From positions 876,501,594-876,565,593 of the forward strand of contig NC_081409.1 in assembly GCF_030272615.1 (NCBI RefSeq): a stretch of 64,000 bases of DNA, given 5' to 3'. A program made the position numbers and the translations under genes. This DNA is from Cryptomeria japonica (lineage: Eukaryota; Streptophyta; Pinopsida; Cupressales; Cupressaceae). The notes under the pieces are model-generated. The model worked only from the letters and a program-made list of their open reading frames with translations, did not search any database and had not been told where the DNA came from. Shown piece after piece: positions 33,442 through 45,135 of this stretch. How positions within the stretch are numbered: position 1 is the first letter of the stretch; the number at the start of each line of letters is the position of its first letter.

Positions 33442-34790
33442 ATATTCTCTTTTCCAACAACTTATACAACGGAAAAAGTCCTGAAAAAAATCCATAAAAA
33501 TCATAAAATGTCCTGAAAAAAGTCCATAAAAGTCATAAAATGTCCTGAAAAAATCCATAAAAATCATAAAATGTCCTGAAGAAATCCTAAAAATTAGAAA
33601 AAGTCCTGAAGAAATTCAAAAAAAAAAAAAGAGAAAAAGAAAAATAGAAGAAAAAAGGAAAAACGAGAGAAAATGCCTTGGTGAAAACCTGGTAAACAGG
33701 TACCTTGGTAAAAAAAAAAAAAATATGCATCTCTGCCAAGCAGGTGAAAACCTGGCAAATAGGCACCTCTTGTACTCAAGCGCTCCATCTATCAACACAA
33801 CGTTGGCATTCCCGCTTTCATGCATCTTTGCTTTCGCTTGTACATATTTCAGTCACTTTCGTGACATCATAGTTCGTTGGAACCCTCATGGCTTGAAACC
33901 GATCATTGTCATAGTCTTAGGTTAATCACCAAGAGCACATTACATGTCCTAAGCAGTGTCATCCAAGTCAACCTTATGTCAATGAAACCTGGTCGTTCAC
34001 TCCGAGTCAGTTACCTGTCTCCTGACTACTAAAGAGTTTTATCACTGAGTTAACAAGCAAAACAACATAACGGAAAACAATCACTAAACAATTTGAGTTG
34101 TGCATGGAAATTTTCTTTGTGTGATGTCTTTTATATTGGTTTTTGATTATTATCCCTTTGAGTAACTCAAGGAAGTCTATTATGACTAAGAGAAGCGAGG
34201 ATTGGGGGCATAATGTTTTCTTGTTTGCTGCTTGTAGGAATGATGCCAATGATCTGGAAACATCTAAATTAGCTGGGTGTCTATGATAAGAGCCTCCACA
34301 ACAAGGTGGACTCGCCTCACATACCTCAACTTTGCTTATTTGAATGCTACAGGGAGGTCTGTATCATTTCTTTGTTTGTTTTGAGGGAATTTCTTTATTG
34401 TGCAATCCAAGTCCCTGCGAAACCTATCCAAGGATATGAACGAAAAAAAAAGGGTCATTGCGGACAAGATCATTACTATTGCACATGCAAAGAAAGGAAC
34501 TCTAATCTGCCTGCTATAATTGTAAAATGCTCAATGATGACAATTAAGCTGTTCAAAGTCCAGTGACTAGGTTTCGGTTGCATTTTGGATCTCATTTTTT
34601 GCATTTCATTCTGCATCTCATGCATTTCGAGTGATTTCGATATGTAACAACGCTTTTTCTATCTTCTGAATGAGAGTTGGAGCATCATCATTTCTTTGCT
34701 AAGTGGTCTCTTATCATCATTTCTCTGATCGAGCACTTGTGTTTTGAGATGTTTAGCTGCATACATAATCATTTAATATAGATTCATACA
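33442..34790 (+). other. Element B post-pol region: 32-bp tandem repeats and GGTGAAAACC motifs
   Basis: Just after pol are four to five copies of a 31-32 bp unit (GTCCTGAAAAAAATCCATAA), starting at 33478, 33510, 33542, 33573 and 33603. A/G-rich sequence follows. The phrase GGTGAAAACCTGG(T/C)AAA recurs near 33680 and 33742; the same phrase occurs after pol in element E (53806). No gene was recognised in the rest; near 34196 lies GAGGATTGGGGGCATAATG, a possible internal polypurine tract. Confidence 0.7.
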
Positions 34791-35325
<535 letters not shown>

Positions 35326-37254
35326 CTAACTAGCACCCTCTCCCTCATCGCCTGGTGGAGGAGGAGGAGCCTGATGCTCGGGATCCTGATGAGGTGCCCG
35401 CGCTCCCTCTAATCGTGCCATGTACTGTGAGTAGGGCGTCACCTACTGAGCAATAGGAACTGCGACACTATATGTGGCCACATAGTAAGATTCCCTACTA
35501 GACTGGTGAAGGACCTCCTATCGCCAGGGCTCTATCTCTGCTCTCATCTCTACTCTCAGAGCTGCAATCTGATGATCACGCTCAGTCCTCACCTCGGCGA
35601 TCTGGCGATCACGCTAGGTCCTCATCTCAGCCAGCTGTTGGTCTCGCTCCGCCAACTGAGTCTGAGCCACTAACAACTATGACTGCAGCTCTGCAAGATG
35701 GGCCCTCATCGACCATCCAGCGTTTGTCCCCTGCTCTCTTGCAAGCCCCCCATCTCTACCCCCATCTCCAACTCCACCTCCAGCTCCACCCTGCTCCTCC
35801 CTCCACTGCCGAACTTGCCTAGGTGTTGCTCGCTCCTCCTCCGTCCCACCCAATCTCACACCCACTCCTTAAAGGGATCCACCCTCACCCCTCTGATGTC
35901 CTCCCTCAGCTGGCACCCTGCTACTGCTAGCACCTGGATCACCACTACCCCATCACGAAACCTCAGCTCTCTGTGCCTGACCCTGCCTTTGGCCCTGTCT
36001 CTGGCCTTGGCCCTATGCTGGTGTGGAGGCATCATCCTCAACATCCTAAATATGAGGAGCCTGCTCACCTGGATCTGTAAAACGTGGGAACAGATGCTGC
36101 TAAAAATGATCTCTATACTGGGGCAATACCCTCGCATCCGCCACATCGTCCAAATAATCCCACCTCAAGCAGTATAACCCTGTCAACTCCTGCATCGCCA
36201 AAGCGTATGATAGTCACGGAGACCATCCCTGTCTCTCCTCATCTACATATCGAGCATAAGTTGTATACTCCTATGAGATCCCCTGAGGCCGACCATACTA
36301 CCTCATCACCCGCGAAATAACGAATCACTCCATAATGGTCTGCGACCTCTCGATCAGTGGGTGCGTAACAAACAGGTCCCTGCGAACTAGCTGCCAGTCA
36401 TCCCATGACTCCAAACCTCTGTATGGTCTCCATACGATGGCTATCAGGTCATCGAGCTGCCGTCTCCAAAAATCTGTCTTGCCCAGATGGGGCTGTGTAA
36501 TATATCTGGCATACCTATAAATGATTGGTTGCCCAAGCTCTCTGCTATCAGCTACTATCAGCCGACACATGAGAAGGTGCTCCCAAGCCCACACCTGCAA
36601 AATATACACACCAGCGGCCATGCTACGTCCCTCTCTGTATACGATCTCATGCATCTCTCGATACATGTGGGCCAATAAACAAGAGCCCCAGCCAAGCTTT
36701 TGAGGGGTCTCTATCAACCTCTCCAACATCCGGCCCCATCCAAACTGGAAGCCATACTGGCCTCTGTCTGGCATCAGAAAACAACCTATCAATCCTGCTA
36801 GGACACATGCCAAAGGATACTCTTCACTGTACCTGCTCATAAGTATGTCCCAACTCATGGAACGAGTCAAAATGTCAGGATCACCGAAGACATGCTTTAC
36901 TGCGTGTAATCCTGGAAGGTGCCCTGAATAATAATCCACCTTATCCTGAGCAAAAGGGATACGGAGGATCATGTATACATCCTTAGGAGTGATCGTCAAC
37001 TCCCCCACTGGCAGATGAAATGTGTTATGCTCCGAAAGAAACCGCTCTACCAATGTCGTGGGCATCCCATGGTTCACACGCATATCAAGTACTTTGAACA
37101 AATGAGTCAAGCCACACAAGTCAATATGAGCTTGCTCAACCTTAGATAAATCTCGCACTAATGTCATCGTGGGAGGATACACGCATCTAAACAAAATAGG
37201 AGGTAATCGAACCTGCAAACAAACCCAATCACGAAGCATCATAAAACATTCCAA
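35326..37254 (-). pseudogene. Element B antisense ORF: plant mobile domain protein
   Basis: On the minus strand one frame runs from 37254 (first ATG at 37242) to a TAG at 35326-35328, about 640 codons. Several in-frame stops interrupt it (36325, 36100 and 35518 among them) but no frameshift. Residues 1-310 match the plant mobile domain pattern: FRCVYPPTMTLVRDL, AHIDLCGLTHLFK, WDILMSRY, LACVLAGLIGCFLMPDRG, LAHMYREMHEIV, LQVWAWEHLL. A Gly/Arg/Gln-rich linker, a coiled-coil stretch of RD(H/R)QIAE(V/M)RT units (about 35560-35680) and a tail with a Pro run follow. Antisense PMD ORFs between pol and the 3' LTR are known in Tat elements; their role is unclear. Confidence 0.85.
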
Positions 37255-38916
37255 ATGAGCCTACAAGAGAAGTAAAACATCACGCAAATCCAACTAAGTC
37301 AAAAGCAAAATCAAAATTTCACGTTTACACCCTCAAAAATGCTCACTGTCTCTCGTATGACAAAACACAGAAAAGCAACATCTCGTACAAGCCAGGAATA
37401 GCTCTAGTACGACAAAACAAGCTAAAACGACAAACTTTTTCACTTCGCACGACAAAAGGGTCTTTTTACAGACCTATCATACGAGACATGGGTGGCCCTA
37501 GAACGACAAAACTAATGGGCTCAAATGACAAAAGACTTTTTACCAGTTTCTTGTACGAGACGTGATCCTGTCTCGCATGATAAACCAGGACACCCGATCC
37601 AAAACACATGGAAAACTTGAAAAAAGCATTAAAAAATTCAAAATTGTAAACACAAACAGGCTTAAGATCGATCACTTACTGCTGGCTCATAGTTTCGGGG
37701 TCAATTATGTCTTCTCTGGTGCTCGAATCGATGCTAACGAGTAGGGACCACCATTTTCTTCACAGAAGGCTTTTTGAATTTTCAAACTTGGAGGGTTAAA
37801 ATGAATTGAAAATGACACCTTTTTCCCATATATAGCCAAAAACCTAATTTTTCAACTTGCTCCGATGGACACGAAAATTGTACCCTTAGCTAATTTGACC
37901 GTCCTGATTCCATTTTCTGGATCGAAATCGAAATTCAAGATCATTTTGCTAGTCAATTTTAGAATTTGGACTACTTAGCGCTCTTTCCATCAAAAGCTCA
38001 TTCCTTCTTCAGATTGCGCTCAATTTCTCATCAATCGACACTGAATCTCAATTTAATTTCTACAAATCAACTTTGTGCTCAATTTCTTATCAATCAACGC
38101 AAAAATTTCAAAAATTTCCTCTGAATCAAGTTGTGCTCAAACAACTTATCATCGCTAAAAATTGCCTATCATCATGTACCCTCGCTATCTTTCGATTTCG
38201 CTACCGAGGGGGCATACTCATGACCTTATGACCTCACATCTTCAAATGTCGAGAAAATTTTCAAATCTTCATTGCAAGTCGAGTAGCTAATCTTTGCTAA
38301 ACATCAAATAAGACCTCATCGCTAGGGGCATTTCAAATTCATCGCTTTATATCAAGTTGAGATCTCTTGATCATCTAAATCAAATCAATTTCTAGGGGCA
38401 TATTAGTTTCATCGCTTCATATCAAACTAATATTTGTCTTTTATCTAAATCAATCTCTCAACGTTAATCAATTTCATCGCTTTTCATCAAGCTGATTATT
38501 CGTTTAAACTCAATCAAGGGTTTAAAGAGTATCTTTAATCACACTAAATTTAAGCAGGTGTTTGGTATTTGTTTCTTGATCAAGCTGAACAGTTTATCTT
38601 CATCGTATCTTGATCAATCAATTTCAAGATCGATTTTTATCATCACTCGCTGTGTCTAGATCAATCAAGTTCTAGATCAGTAAGATCCGCTTCTTGATCA
38701 ATCAAGTTCAAGTTCGGTATCTTTTGTTTTCTATCATTCCTAAGTTCAATCAAGTTCGAGAACGGTATCGCTTTAATTAGATTTCATTCAGCTTCGTCGC
38801 TTCGAATCAAGCTTAACACCTCGTTTTTCATCTAGTTCGTGATCAATCAAGTTCAGAGCTGGCATCTCTTAGACATCAACTATTCTTTGAACCAACGCGC
38901 TGCTTGCACATTAATT
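37255..38916. other. Element B 3' region: antisense leader with TCGTACGA words, and scattered ATCAAG repeats
   Basis: Between about 37335 and 37590, immediately upstream of the antisense ORF, variants of the TCGTACGA word recur about ten times (TCGTATGACA, TCGTACAAG, AGTACGACA, GCACGACA, CATACGAGA, TGTACGAGA). From about 38240 to 38930 short phrases such as TTCATCGCTT, ATCAAGTT and GATCAATCAA recur irregularly. No sense-strand gene was seen. Confidence 0.7.
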
Positions 38917-38930
38917 CAAAGAGGGGCAAA
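38917..38930 (+). other. Element B polypurine tract
   Basis: CAAAGAGGGGCAAA immediately before the 3' LTR. Confidence 0.75.
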
Positions 38931-39991
38931 TGTAATACCCTAAAAATGGTCATCTAAACGATAAGCCCCTAATCTCGACAACATCACCAAGGTCCTAACC
39001 AAAGGCAATTAAATCAATCTTGAGCACACAATTAATTCTTTAATCATCAAATGTCACATGGCAAATCAATCACTCAATATTAACTAAATATTTATTTAAT
39101 TAATTAAATCATTCCAAGTAAATCATTTTAAACAATTATCTTATTTATTTTAATTGAATATCCTTGCATATTTAATTAAATAAATCAATTTGCCATTAAA
39201 TCATCAAAAAGAGGAATTAATTTAAAATTAAATAAATCAAATGAGCACAAATATTCAAAAATGGAAATAAATCAAAAAAAGAATTAATTGACAAAAAAAG
39301 AATTAAAATTTGAGAAAAGAAATCAATTGGAGATAATCTTGAAAAACAAATTAAAAATTGATAGATAATCTCAAAGAAAGCAATTAAAACATTTAAATAT
39401 CAAAATTGAATGAAATAGAAAATAAATCAGTTTTTCTTGATTTTATCTTAATTTTAGTTCAATTTACTTTAAAACTGAGAAAAACATCCAATCACATCAA
39501 TTCACCTGGATTGTGCTTCCTCTTGGAAAATCTTGACCGCTCATCATCAGTTGATCTCAGCCTTTGGTTTCTTTCTGAATTTTCTATAAATTCAGGCTCT
39601 CATCTCTCATTAAAAGAGGCCGGAGAATATATCGTTATTATACTATTTTTGCTCTAGGATTTCATTGAGATATTGCATATTAATTGTTTCACATTGATTA
39701 AATCATTTATCTCATTTATTGCTTAAATCTTGTTAGATTAATATTGCATCCATCTAGCATTCATCATGTTCATATAGATAAAATCCTTCGTATTGATGTT
39801 GTCTAGTCACTGGTATTGCTTATAATCTGAGAGCAATCATATACTCGCATCTTTTAGAAGGCAATGGGTCGATTTGTTATGGTTTATCATTCATTGATTA
39901 TATCTGATTAACCATGCATGTAATGACTTGATTGAAGTGTTGTGTATTGCAGATACAGATTCTTATTCCACTTTTCACACACACACACACA
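38931..39991 (+). repeat. Element B 3' LTR
   Basis: Same start as the 5' LTR. Its end has a longer CA run (CACACACACACACA). The target duplication CTAAT follows at 39992-39996. Confidence 0.95.
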
Positions 39992-39996
39992 CTAAT

Positions 39997-40067
39997 AAGT
40001 GTTTACAAGTGTTGATAAGTGTTGACATCAATGACAAAACCAATGCAACACATCCATAATACCAACA
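39997..40067 (-). repeat. Family C solo LTR, part 2
   Basis: The remaining 71 bases of the solo LTR, beginning TGTTGGTATTATGG on the minus strand at 40067 and followed by the duplication CCACT (40068-40072). Confidence 0.88.
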
Positions 40068-40072
40068 CCACT

Positions 40073-40515
40073 TTGCAGTGAAATTTGACAGGTTGCAACT
40101 TCAGGATCTCAGATTTGTAGTTTCTCAGTTATAGCTCTTTGTCAGCCCATCAGAGACAATGGAGTGGCACCCTAGTCCTGGTCAGTTTTGTTCAATTTAC
40201 AGCATCAGGTACACATCTATAATCCTCCCCCTTTCATGCTTTCAGTATCTTAGTTTCATATTTGCAAGTTTGTTCAATTTCAAGTTCATTCATTCTTCAT
40301 TCTTCATCTCCTAGTCTAGTAGATCAATCAAACCCAAGTTTTTCTCATCATTTGCAACAAGAGGAATAGAAACCCCGAGAGTTAATACTTGGCTCTCTCT
40401 TTCTTGCAAGAAGTATCCAAAGTGATCTATCTCCCTAGGCTCTTTTGTATTCCCAATGTGTTGGCAAAAGTGGGATTAGGTCCTAGTCACTTGGTCTTGC
40501 TTTCCCACCTCCACA
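40073..40515 (+). repeat. Element D 5' LTR, part 3
   Basis: LTR sequence of element D resumes after the solo LTR and ends CCTCCACA before the primer-site region. Confidence 0.55.
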
Positions 40516-40957
40516 TTTTGGTGAACCCAACGTGAATCCAATCTTCTTCAATTCTTATTTATGTTCTTAGATCTGAGTGTTTTTGCTATTTCAAATTCAA
40601 ATTTTAATTTACAATTTTAATTTCTTGCAAATTTTAAATAAATTAGAGGTTAATTTTGTTAAAACCCTAATTTTTCAATTCAAAATTGAACTTGTGGATA
40701 GCCTAATTTGGATCATTAATTTCAGATCTAATTTAGGAACTCATTCACTTATAAATTTCATTTTCTAAATAAAAATTTGGAGTGCTTTCATTGGTTAAAA
40801 TTGAACATTTCCTTCTATTTTGCATATGTTATCATTTTAAAGAGGATATATTTTTTGTCATGATGCATTCATTTCCTAAATGTGATAATGGGTTAGCTTC
40901 CCTTGTTTCAATTTTTACCTCTTAAAGAGCCTCCTCCTATTTATGACAATATTTTAG
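40516..40957 (+). other. Element D primer-site region and leader
   Basis: TTTTGGTGAACCCAACGTG at 40516-40534 follows the presumed LTR end and is of the type seen after plant gypsy LTRs. The rest is an AT-rich leader without a recognised gene. Confidence 0.55.
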
Positions 40958-42552
40958 GTGCCTAAAAGAGTTGTTACCAACCCCTTCAAAACTCTCCTAT
41001 GCTCTAAGGATGAAGATTTGAAGGGCGATCTTGACAATTCTCCTAAAATGTGCCATTCCCATCTTGCTAGCTTAGAAGAAGAGGATGATATCATCAACAC
41101 CTTTCTTAATTCTACTTTACCTTCCTTATTTGATGCCTCTCTATGTGAAAAGGTATTGATGGAGATTGACTTATCTTCTCCTAAATTTGGTCTTACCAAT
41201 GTGGGCATGTTAGTACAACAAGAGGTTATGAGCACTTCTTTCAAATATCTCCTTCATAAGCATGAATCTTTGGAGAAAGATGTCCATCTCACTCCTAAAG
41301 AATACTCCCCTCATGAGGTTCATTTTGTGCAAGAATATGGTATTGTCCCTACTTTTCCTAGTGAGGGCATTTCCTCTTCTGATTCCAACAAAATTCCCAC
41401 AATAAATGATGCATTAATGAGAAATGTTTTCCCTTCTCCTAAAGTTTGCCTTACCCCTAAAGATGCCTTAGAGAAAGAAGATGAAATCATAATAAATTTC
41501 CTTAATGCTTTCTCCCCTAAAGATCCTATTGAACACATTTTGAGGAAAGAGGATGGTTTAAATATATTTAGTGATTTTCTCCTTCCTAAGGATGAAGAAT
41601 TAATGAACAATGTTATCCCTTCTCCAAAATTGGAAATAACAATAAGGACATCTTTGTGAAAGATATTTCTAATGCTTTTCCTAATGACCTCACTATTTGG
41701 GATGAACCATTAGAAGACGGTGTTGATTATTCTCTCCCCCATGAGAGAACCCTAGCCAAAGGGGATAAAATCATGATTGATAACTCTCTTGATAGCATCT
41801 CACCTTCCATGAATCTCAATCATTTTTTCTCTAAAGGTAAGTCATCTCCCTCTCCTCAACTTGGTTCTACTCATAAGGATACCCTAGTTCAAAATAATAT
41901 GGTTAACATCTCTTTCAAAGATCTCCCTCTCAAAGGTGAGACTTTAAAGAGTAATGTTGATCCTTCTCCTAGAGAGTTTATTCCCCATGTAGATCCTTTG
42001 GTGATAGAGGATGATATGACCTTTCCTAAAACATCAATGCCTACTTCTAGTCTCCCTCCTAAAAATGGTCTTGCCCATGATAATATTTTAGTGCAAGAAG
42101 AGACTATCAACAATTCTTCCAACAATCTTATTCATTCTTCTTCTAAAGAAACCTTTTATATTCCTAAACCATCTTCAATAAATTTGATACATGTGAATGA
42201 AACACCTAATAAACCCCTCTTCACAGTTCAAGGTGCTTGTCCTTCTCAAAATTCCCCACATAAGCCTATCTTAGTGGTTCAAGGTGGTTATGCTAATGAT
42301 TCTTTTTGCACTCCTAAGAAACCTATTATTATTGTGCAAGAAGGTTATCCTACTAAGAGCCCTTATGAGTATGCTAAGGAAATTACTGGAGAGAGTTATA
42401 ATACAGTTGCTCATACTTACAACACAAGAAACAATAGGCAACTTAGTCCTCCTCCAGTTATCCCAACTCCACTTCCTCCCTCTCAACCTATTCTTCCACA
42501 AGCACCTCATATATCACAAACTCTTAGTAAGGAGTATGATCTCATTGAATAA
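40958..42552 (+). pseudogene. Element D gag-position ORF built of degenerate repeats
   Basis: Open in one frame from 40958 to 41659 and in another from 41656 to 42552, so one frameshift lies near 41640. The protein is made of degenerate modules of about 35-45 residues: an SPK or SPR start, L(T/P)PK(D/E), an acidic stretch (LEKEDEIIINFLN, LEEEDDIINTFLN), then LPKDEEL or LPLKGETL. Later part: VVQGGY- and VQGAC-type repeats (PLFTVQGACPS, PILVVQGGYAN, PIIIVQEGYPT), then NTRNNRQLSPPP and the YDLIE block that precedes Tat proteases. I do not recognise a known gag core or zinc knuckle. It is placed by position only. Confidence 0.6.
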
Positions 42553-43284
42553 CTTAAAGCTACTCCTGCTAAGGTTTCTATTTGGGATTTGGTTCAAACT
42601 TCACTTGCTTATCATGGGATGTTACAAGATGCTTTGAAAAACTTAGATGTCCCACCTATAGTGACACCTAATAACATGGCTTCTTTGATTGATCCTACGA
42701 ACAAACCCAGAGCTCAAATTGTATTCATACAATATGAGTTACCTTCTCATGAAATCCAACATCAATATGATCCTCTTATGATTGTGGTTATTATCCATGA
42801 CAGTGCTATAAGACGAACCCTTGTGGACAGTGGATCTGGCCTTAATGTTTGTGGTGTGGACTTATTAGATAAGATTAATGTGGATCATTCTCTCATCAAA
42901 CCTTCTTCTCTTACTATTTGAGGCTTTGATAATGTTTCCAAACAATGTCTAGGTGTCATAACCTTGCTTGTTAGGGTAGGTCTTGTTGTGTTACCTACAC
43001 CTATTTGTGTTATGCCTGGTAATTTGACATATAACCTTATGTTAGGGAGACCATGGATTCATAGCATGCAAGTTGTCCTCTCAACTTTGCATAGGCAAGT
43101 CAAGTTCATTTATAACAATGCAACATACACCTTATTAGCTGATACCAAACTTCAAGAATCATTAAAGTCTGGATCTTCTTGTTCAACTACTTCCCATTCT
43201 TCTTCCAATCCTTCTACTTCTTCAAATACATCTACTTCCTTTAATAACGTTGTTACTTCCAGTACTCTTGATTCTTCCACTTAA
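42553..43284 (+). pseudogene. Element D protease
   Basis: After a TAA at 42550-42552 the frame continues: LKATPAKVSIWDLVQTSLAY (the pre-protease block shared with B and E), then the retropepsin active site TLVDSGSGLNVC at about 42815-42855, a stop at 42919-42921, and NLMLGRPWIHSM. A Ser/Thr/Asn-rich tail (SSCSTTSHSSSNPST) ends at TAA 43282-43284. Aspartic protease of the Tat type. Confidence 0.82.
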
Positions 43285-44157
43285 TTGGAATCTCCTCCCA
43301 AGGATATCTTTTCTCCCAAAGGAGTGCTCTTAGATGATGATTGGGGATCTCTAGACTTTACCCCTACTTTTATAGGAGAGTATAGAGTATCTTGGAAAGA
43401 ATCTAAGAACGAGAAGGAGAAATCTAAAGAGGAACCCAAAGAGCAACTCACCTTGTCTAAGAAACTAAGTAACCACTTTGTGGCTGCTTCTAATTCAAAT
43501 AATTCTTCAAATATTTCATCTAATTCATATAGCATTGAAATCTACGGGGCATCACCATCTCTTTCTGATTTGGCATCCCTTTATGGTCCTAGTTTTCACA
43601 TTTTAGCTAAGAGTGGCTATGATGGCAATGGTTGTGGTGCAAATGAACAAGGAATTAAAGTTCCTTTAGAACATAATACAAATGAAGCTATATTTGTACT
43701 TGGATATTATCCCTCTAAGCCCATCAAAGCATCTAAAAGACCATCTCGCAATGTGAATGCTATATTTATTAGTGATGATGACCTCACCTCAATTAAATCA
43801 TCTTCTACTTCTTTCAACGCTCATCCCCCTCATAAAGAAATCTTGGTGATGAACAAATCTCTTTATGAATCTCCTCAAAAGATTTCTAATCCCACTTATG
43901 AGGCTTTATTTTCTACTCATTCTAAAATCCCTTCTTCTAGGAATAAGGTGCTGATGAATTACACTCATCCCTTTCCCAAGATATCTTGTGTGCAAGAAAA
44001 GTATGACTTAGTGGCATATTCTTCTCCTATAAACTTCTCTCTTTCTAAAGACTTTTTAACATTCATCATCTTATACATGTTTTTAATCTCACTTATAGTA
44101 GATCATTTAACATGTCATATTCAAATACCTCATTCAATCTATCATGTCTTTAAATAA
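43285..44157 (+). pseudogene. Element D post-protease ORF: G-patch and hydrophobic C-terminus, no RT
   Basis: In phase with the protease, about 290 codons. A charged region (KESKNEKEKSKEEPKEQ) and a Ser/Asn run come first. Then a G-patch-like segment LAKSGYDGNGCGANEQG...PLE.......LGYYP lies at about 43600-43715. Near the end is a strongly hydrophobic stretch, FLTFIILYMFLISLIVDHL (about 44055-44110), that could span a membrane. Where RT should follow there is none, so D is a pol-less, non-autonomous element or one whose pol was deleted. The function of the hydrophobic tail is unknown. Confidence 0.6.
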
Positions 44158-44559
44158 CAATAATGGCTATTATGTTGCTCATCATTATGTGATATTGGTA
44201 GCTCACTTACTGGGGGCTCATTGTCACTCATGATGGTACAATTTCACATGCAATCATATTTTTTGAAGCAACATAATAGCCTATTTCTATCTCATATCTT
44301 CTCCCTATATATATGGGGGGCAAGAGTGATTACAAACATCTCTCCTTCTTAAGATTAAAATTTCCCCTTTGTGAAGTAGTGTCTTCTATAAGGATTTCTT
44401 ATTGATTGAAGAGGTGTATTCATACTTGAATTCCTTCTCTCATATTGGAACAAGCATCCCTAATGGGTATCTTAAGTACATATCCTTAATTGGGACCTCC
44501 TCCTCGGTGTTGGAAGTCTTTGATCATTCATCAATTTCTTATCTTCATTGAGTAGTATC
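44158..44559 (+). other. Element D 3' non-coding region
   Basis: No gene seen. Contains TTACTGGGGGCTCATTGTC near 44208, a possible polypurine-type site, and GATGGTACAATTTCACATG near 44233, which resembles a phrase near the start of the D LTR (GGTGGTACAATTTCACACG). It ends at the start of the E1 LTR. Confidence 0.4.
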
Positions 44560-45135
44560 TGTAGACACCTAAAATTGTCCTGTCTAATTGAATAAATATT
44601 TTTATTTATTTAATTGTTTAAGCCTAATTCTTCTATTAATTAAATAAATCTTTATTTATTTAATTAATTCATTTACCCTCTTCTAGCCTTATTTCTTATT
44701 TAAATAAATACATTTATTTATTTAAATTATCCTTTTCTAAATTAAATAAATACTTTTATTTATTTAATTGATCCCACTTTTTCTATTAATTAAATAAATC
44801 TTTATTTATTTAATTAATTCATTATCCTTTTCTACCCATGACACATGTCATTCATCTTTTAATTCCTACACTACCTACCCTCTCATTATTTTCTTATTTC
44901 CTCTACCTACCCTCTAATCCTAGCTGATCATCTATCTTTTACACCTCTTAATCTTATCCCTCCATTTCTTACAGTGTCTTCTATATAAGAGGATGCTTCC
45001 TTCATTATCAATCCCCTCCCAAGCATTCTAGCATTCAAACTTTCATATGCGATCAAGCCTACTTGCAACCACATTTTCGTTCTTTGTTGAGCTCTTGTGC
45101 ACACATAAAATCTGAGAGCAAATATATCAAACAAG
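44560..45135 (+). repeat. Element E1 5' LTR, part 1, with AT-rich palindrome series
   Basis: Starts TGTAGACACCTAAAATTGTCC, the same start as the minus-strand LTR ending at 60476. From 44590 to 44825 there are five quasi-palindromes of the type AAATAAATcTTTATTTATTT flanked by TTAATTAA. It is interrupted at 45136 by a family C solo LTR. Confidence 0.85.

Noticed and set aside
35698-36177. A plus-strand Pro/Ser/Leu-rich protein of 159 codons
   Set aside because: It is the complement of the Gly/Arg-rich linker of the antisense PMD protein.
44220-44260. Start of a 3' LTR for element D (GGTACAATTTCACATG resembles the 5' LTR)
   Set aside because: Only about 18 bases match and the following sequence does not; no duplication was found.
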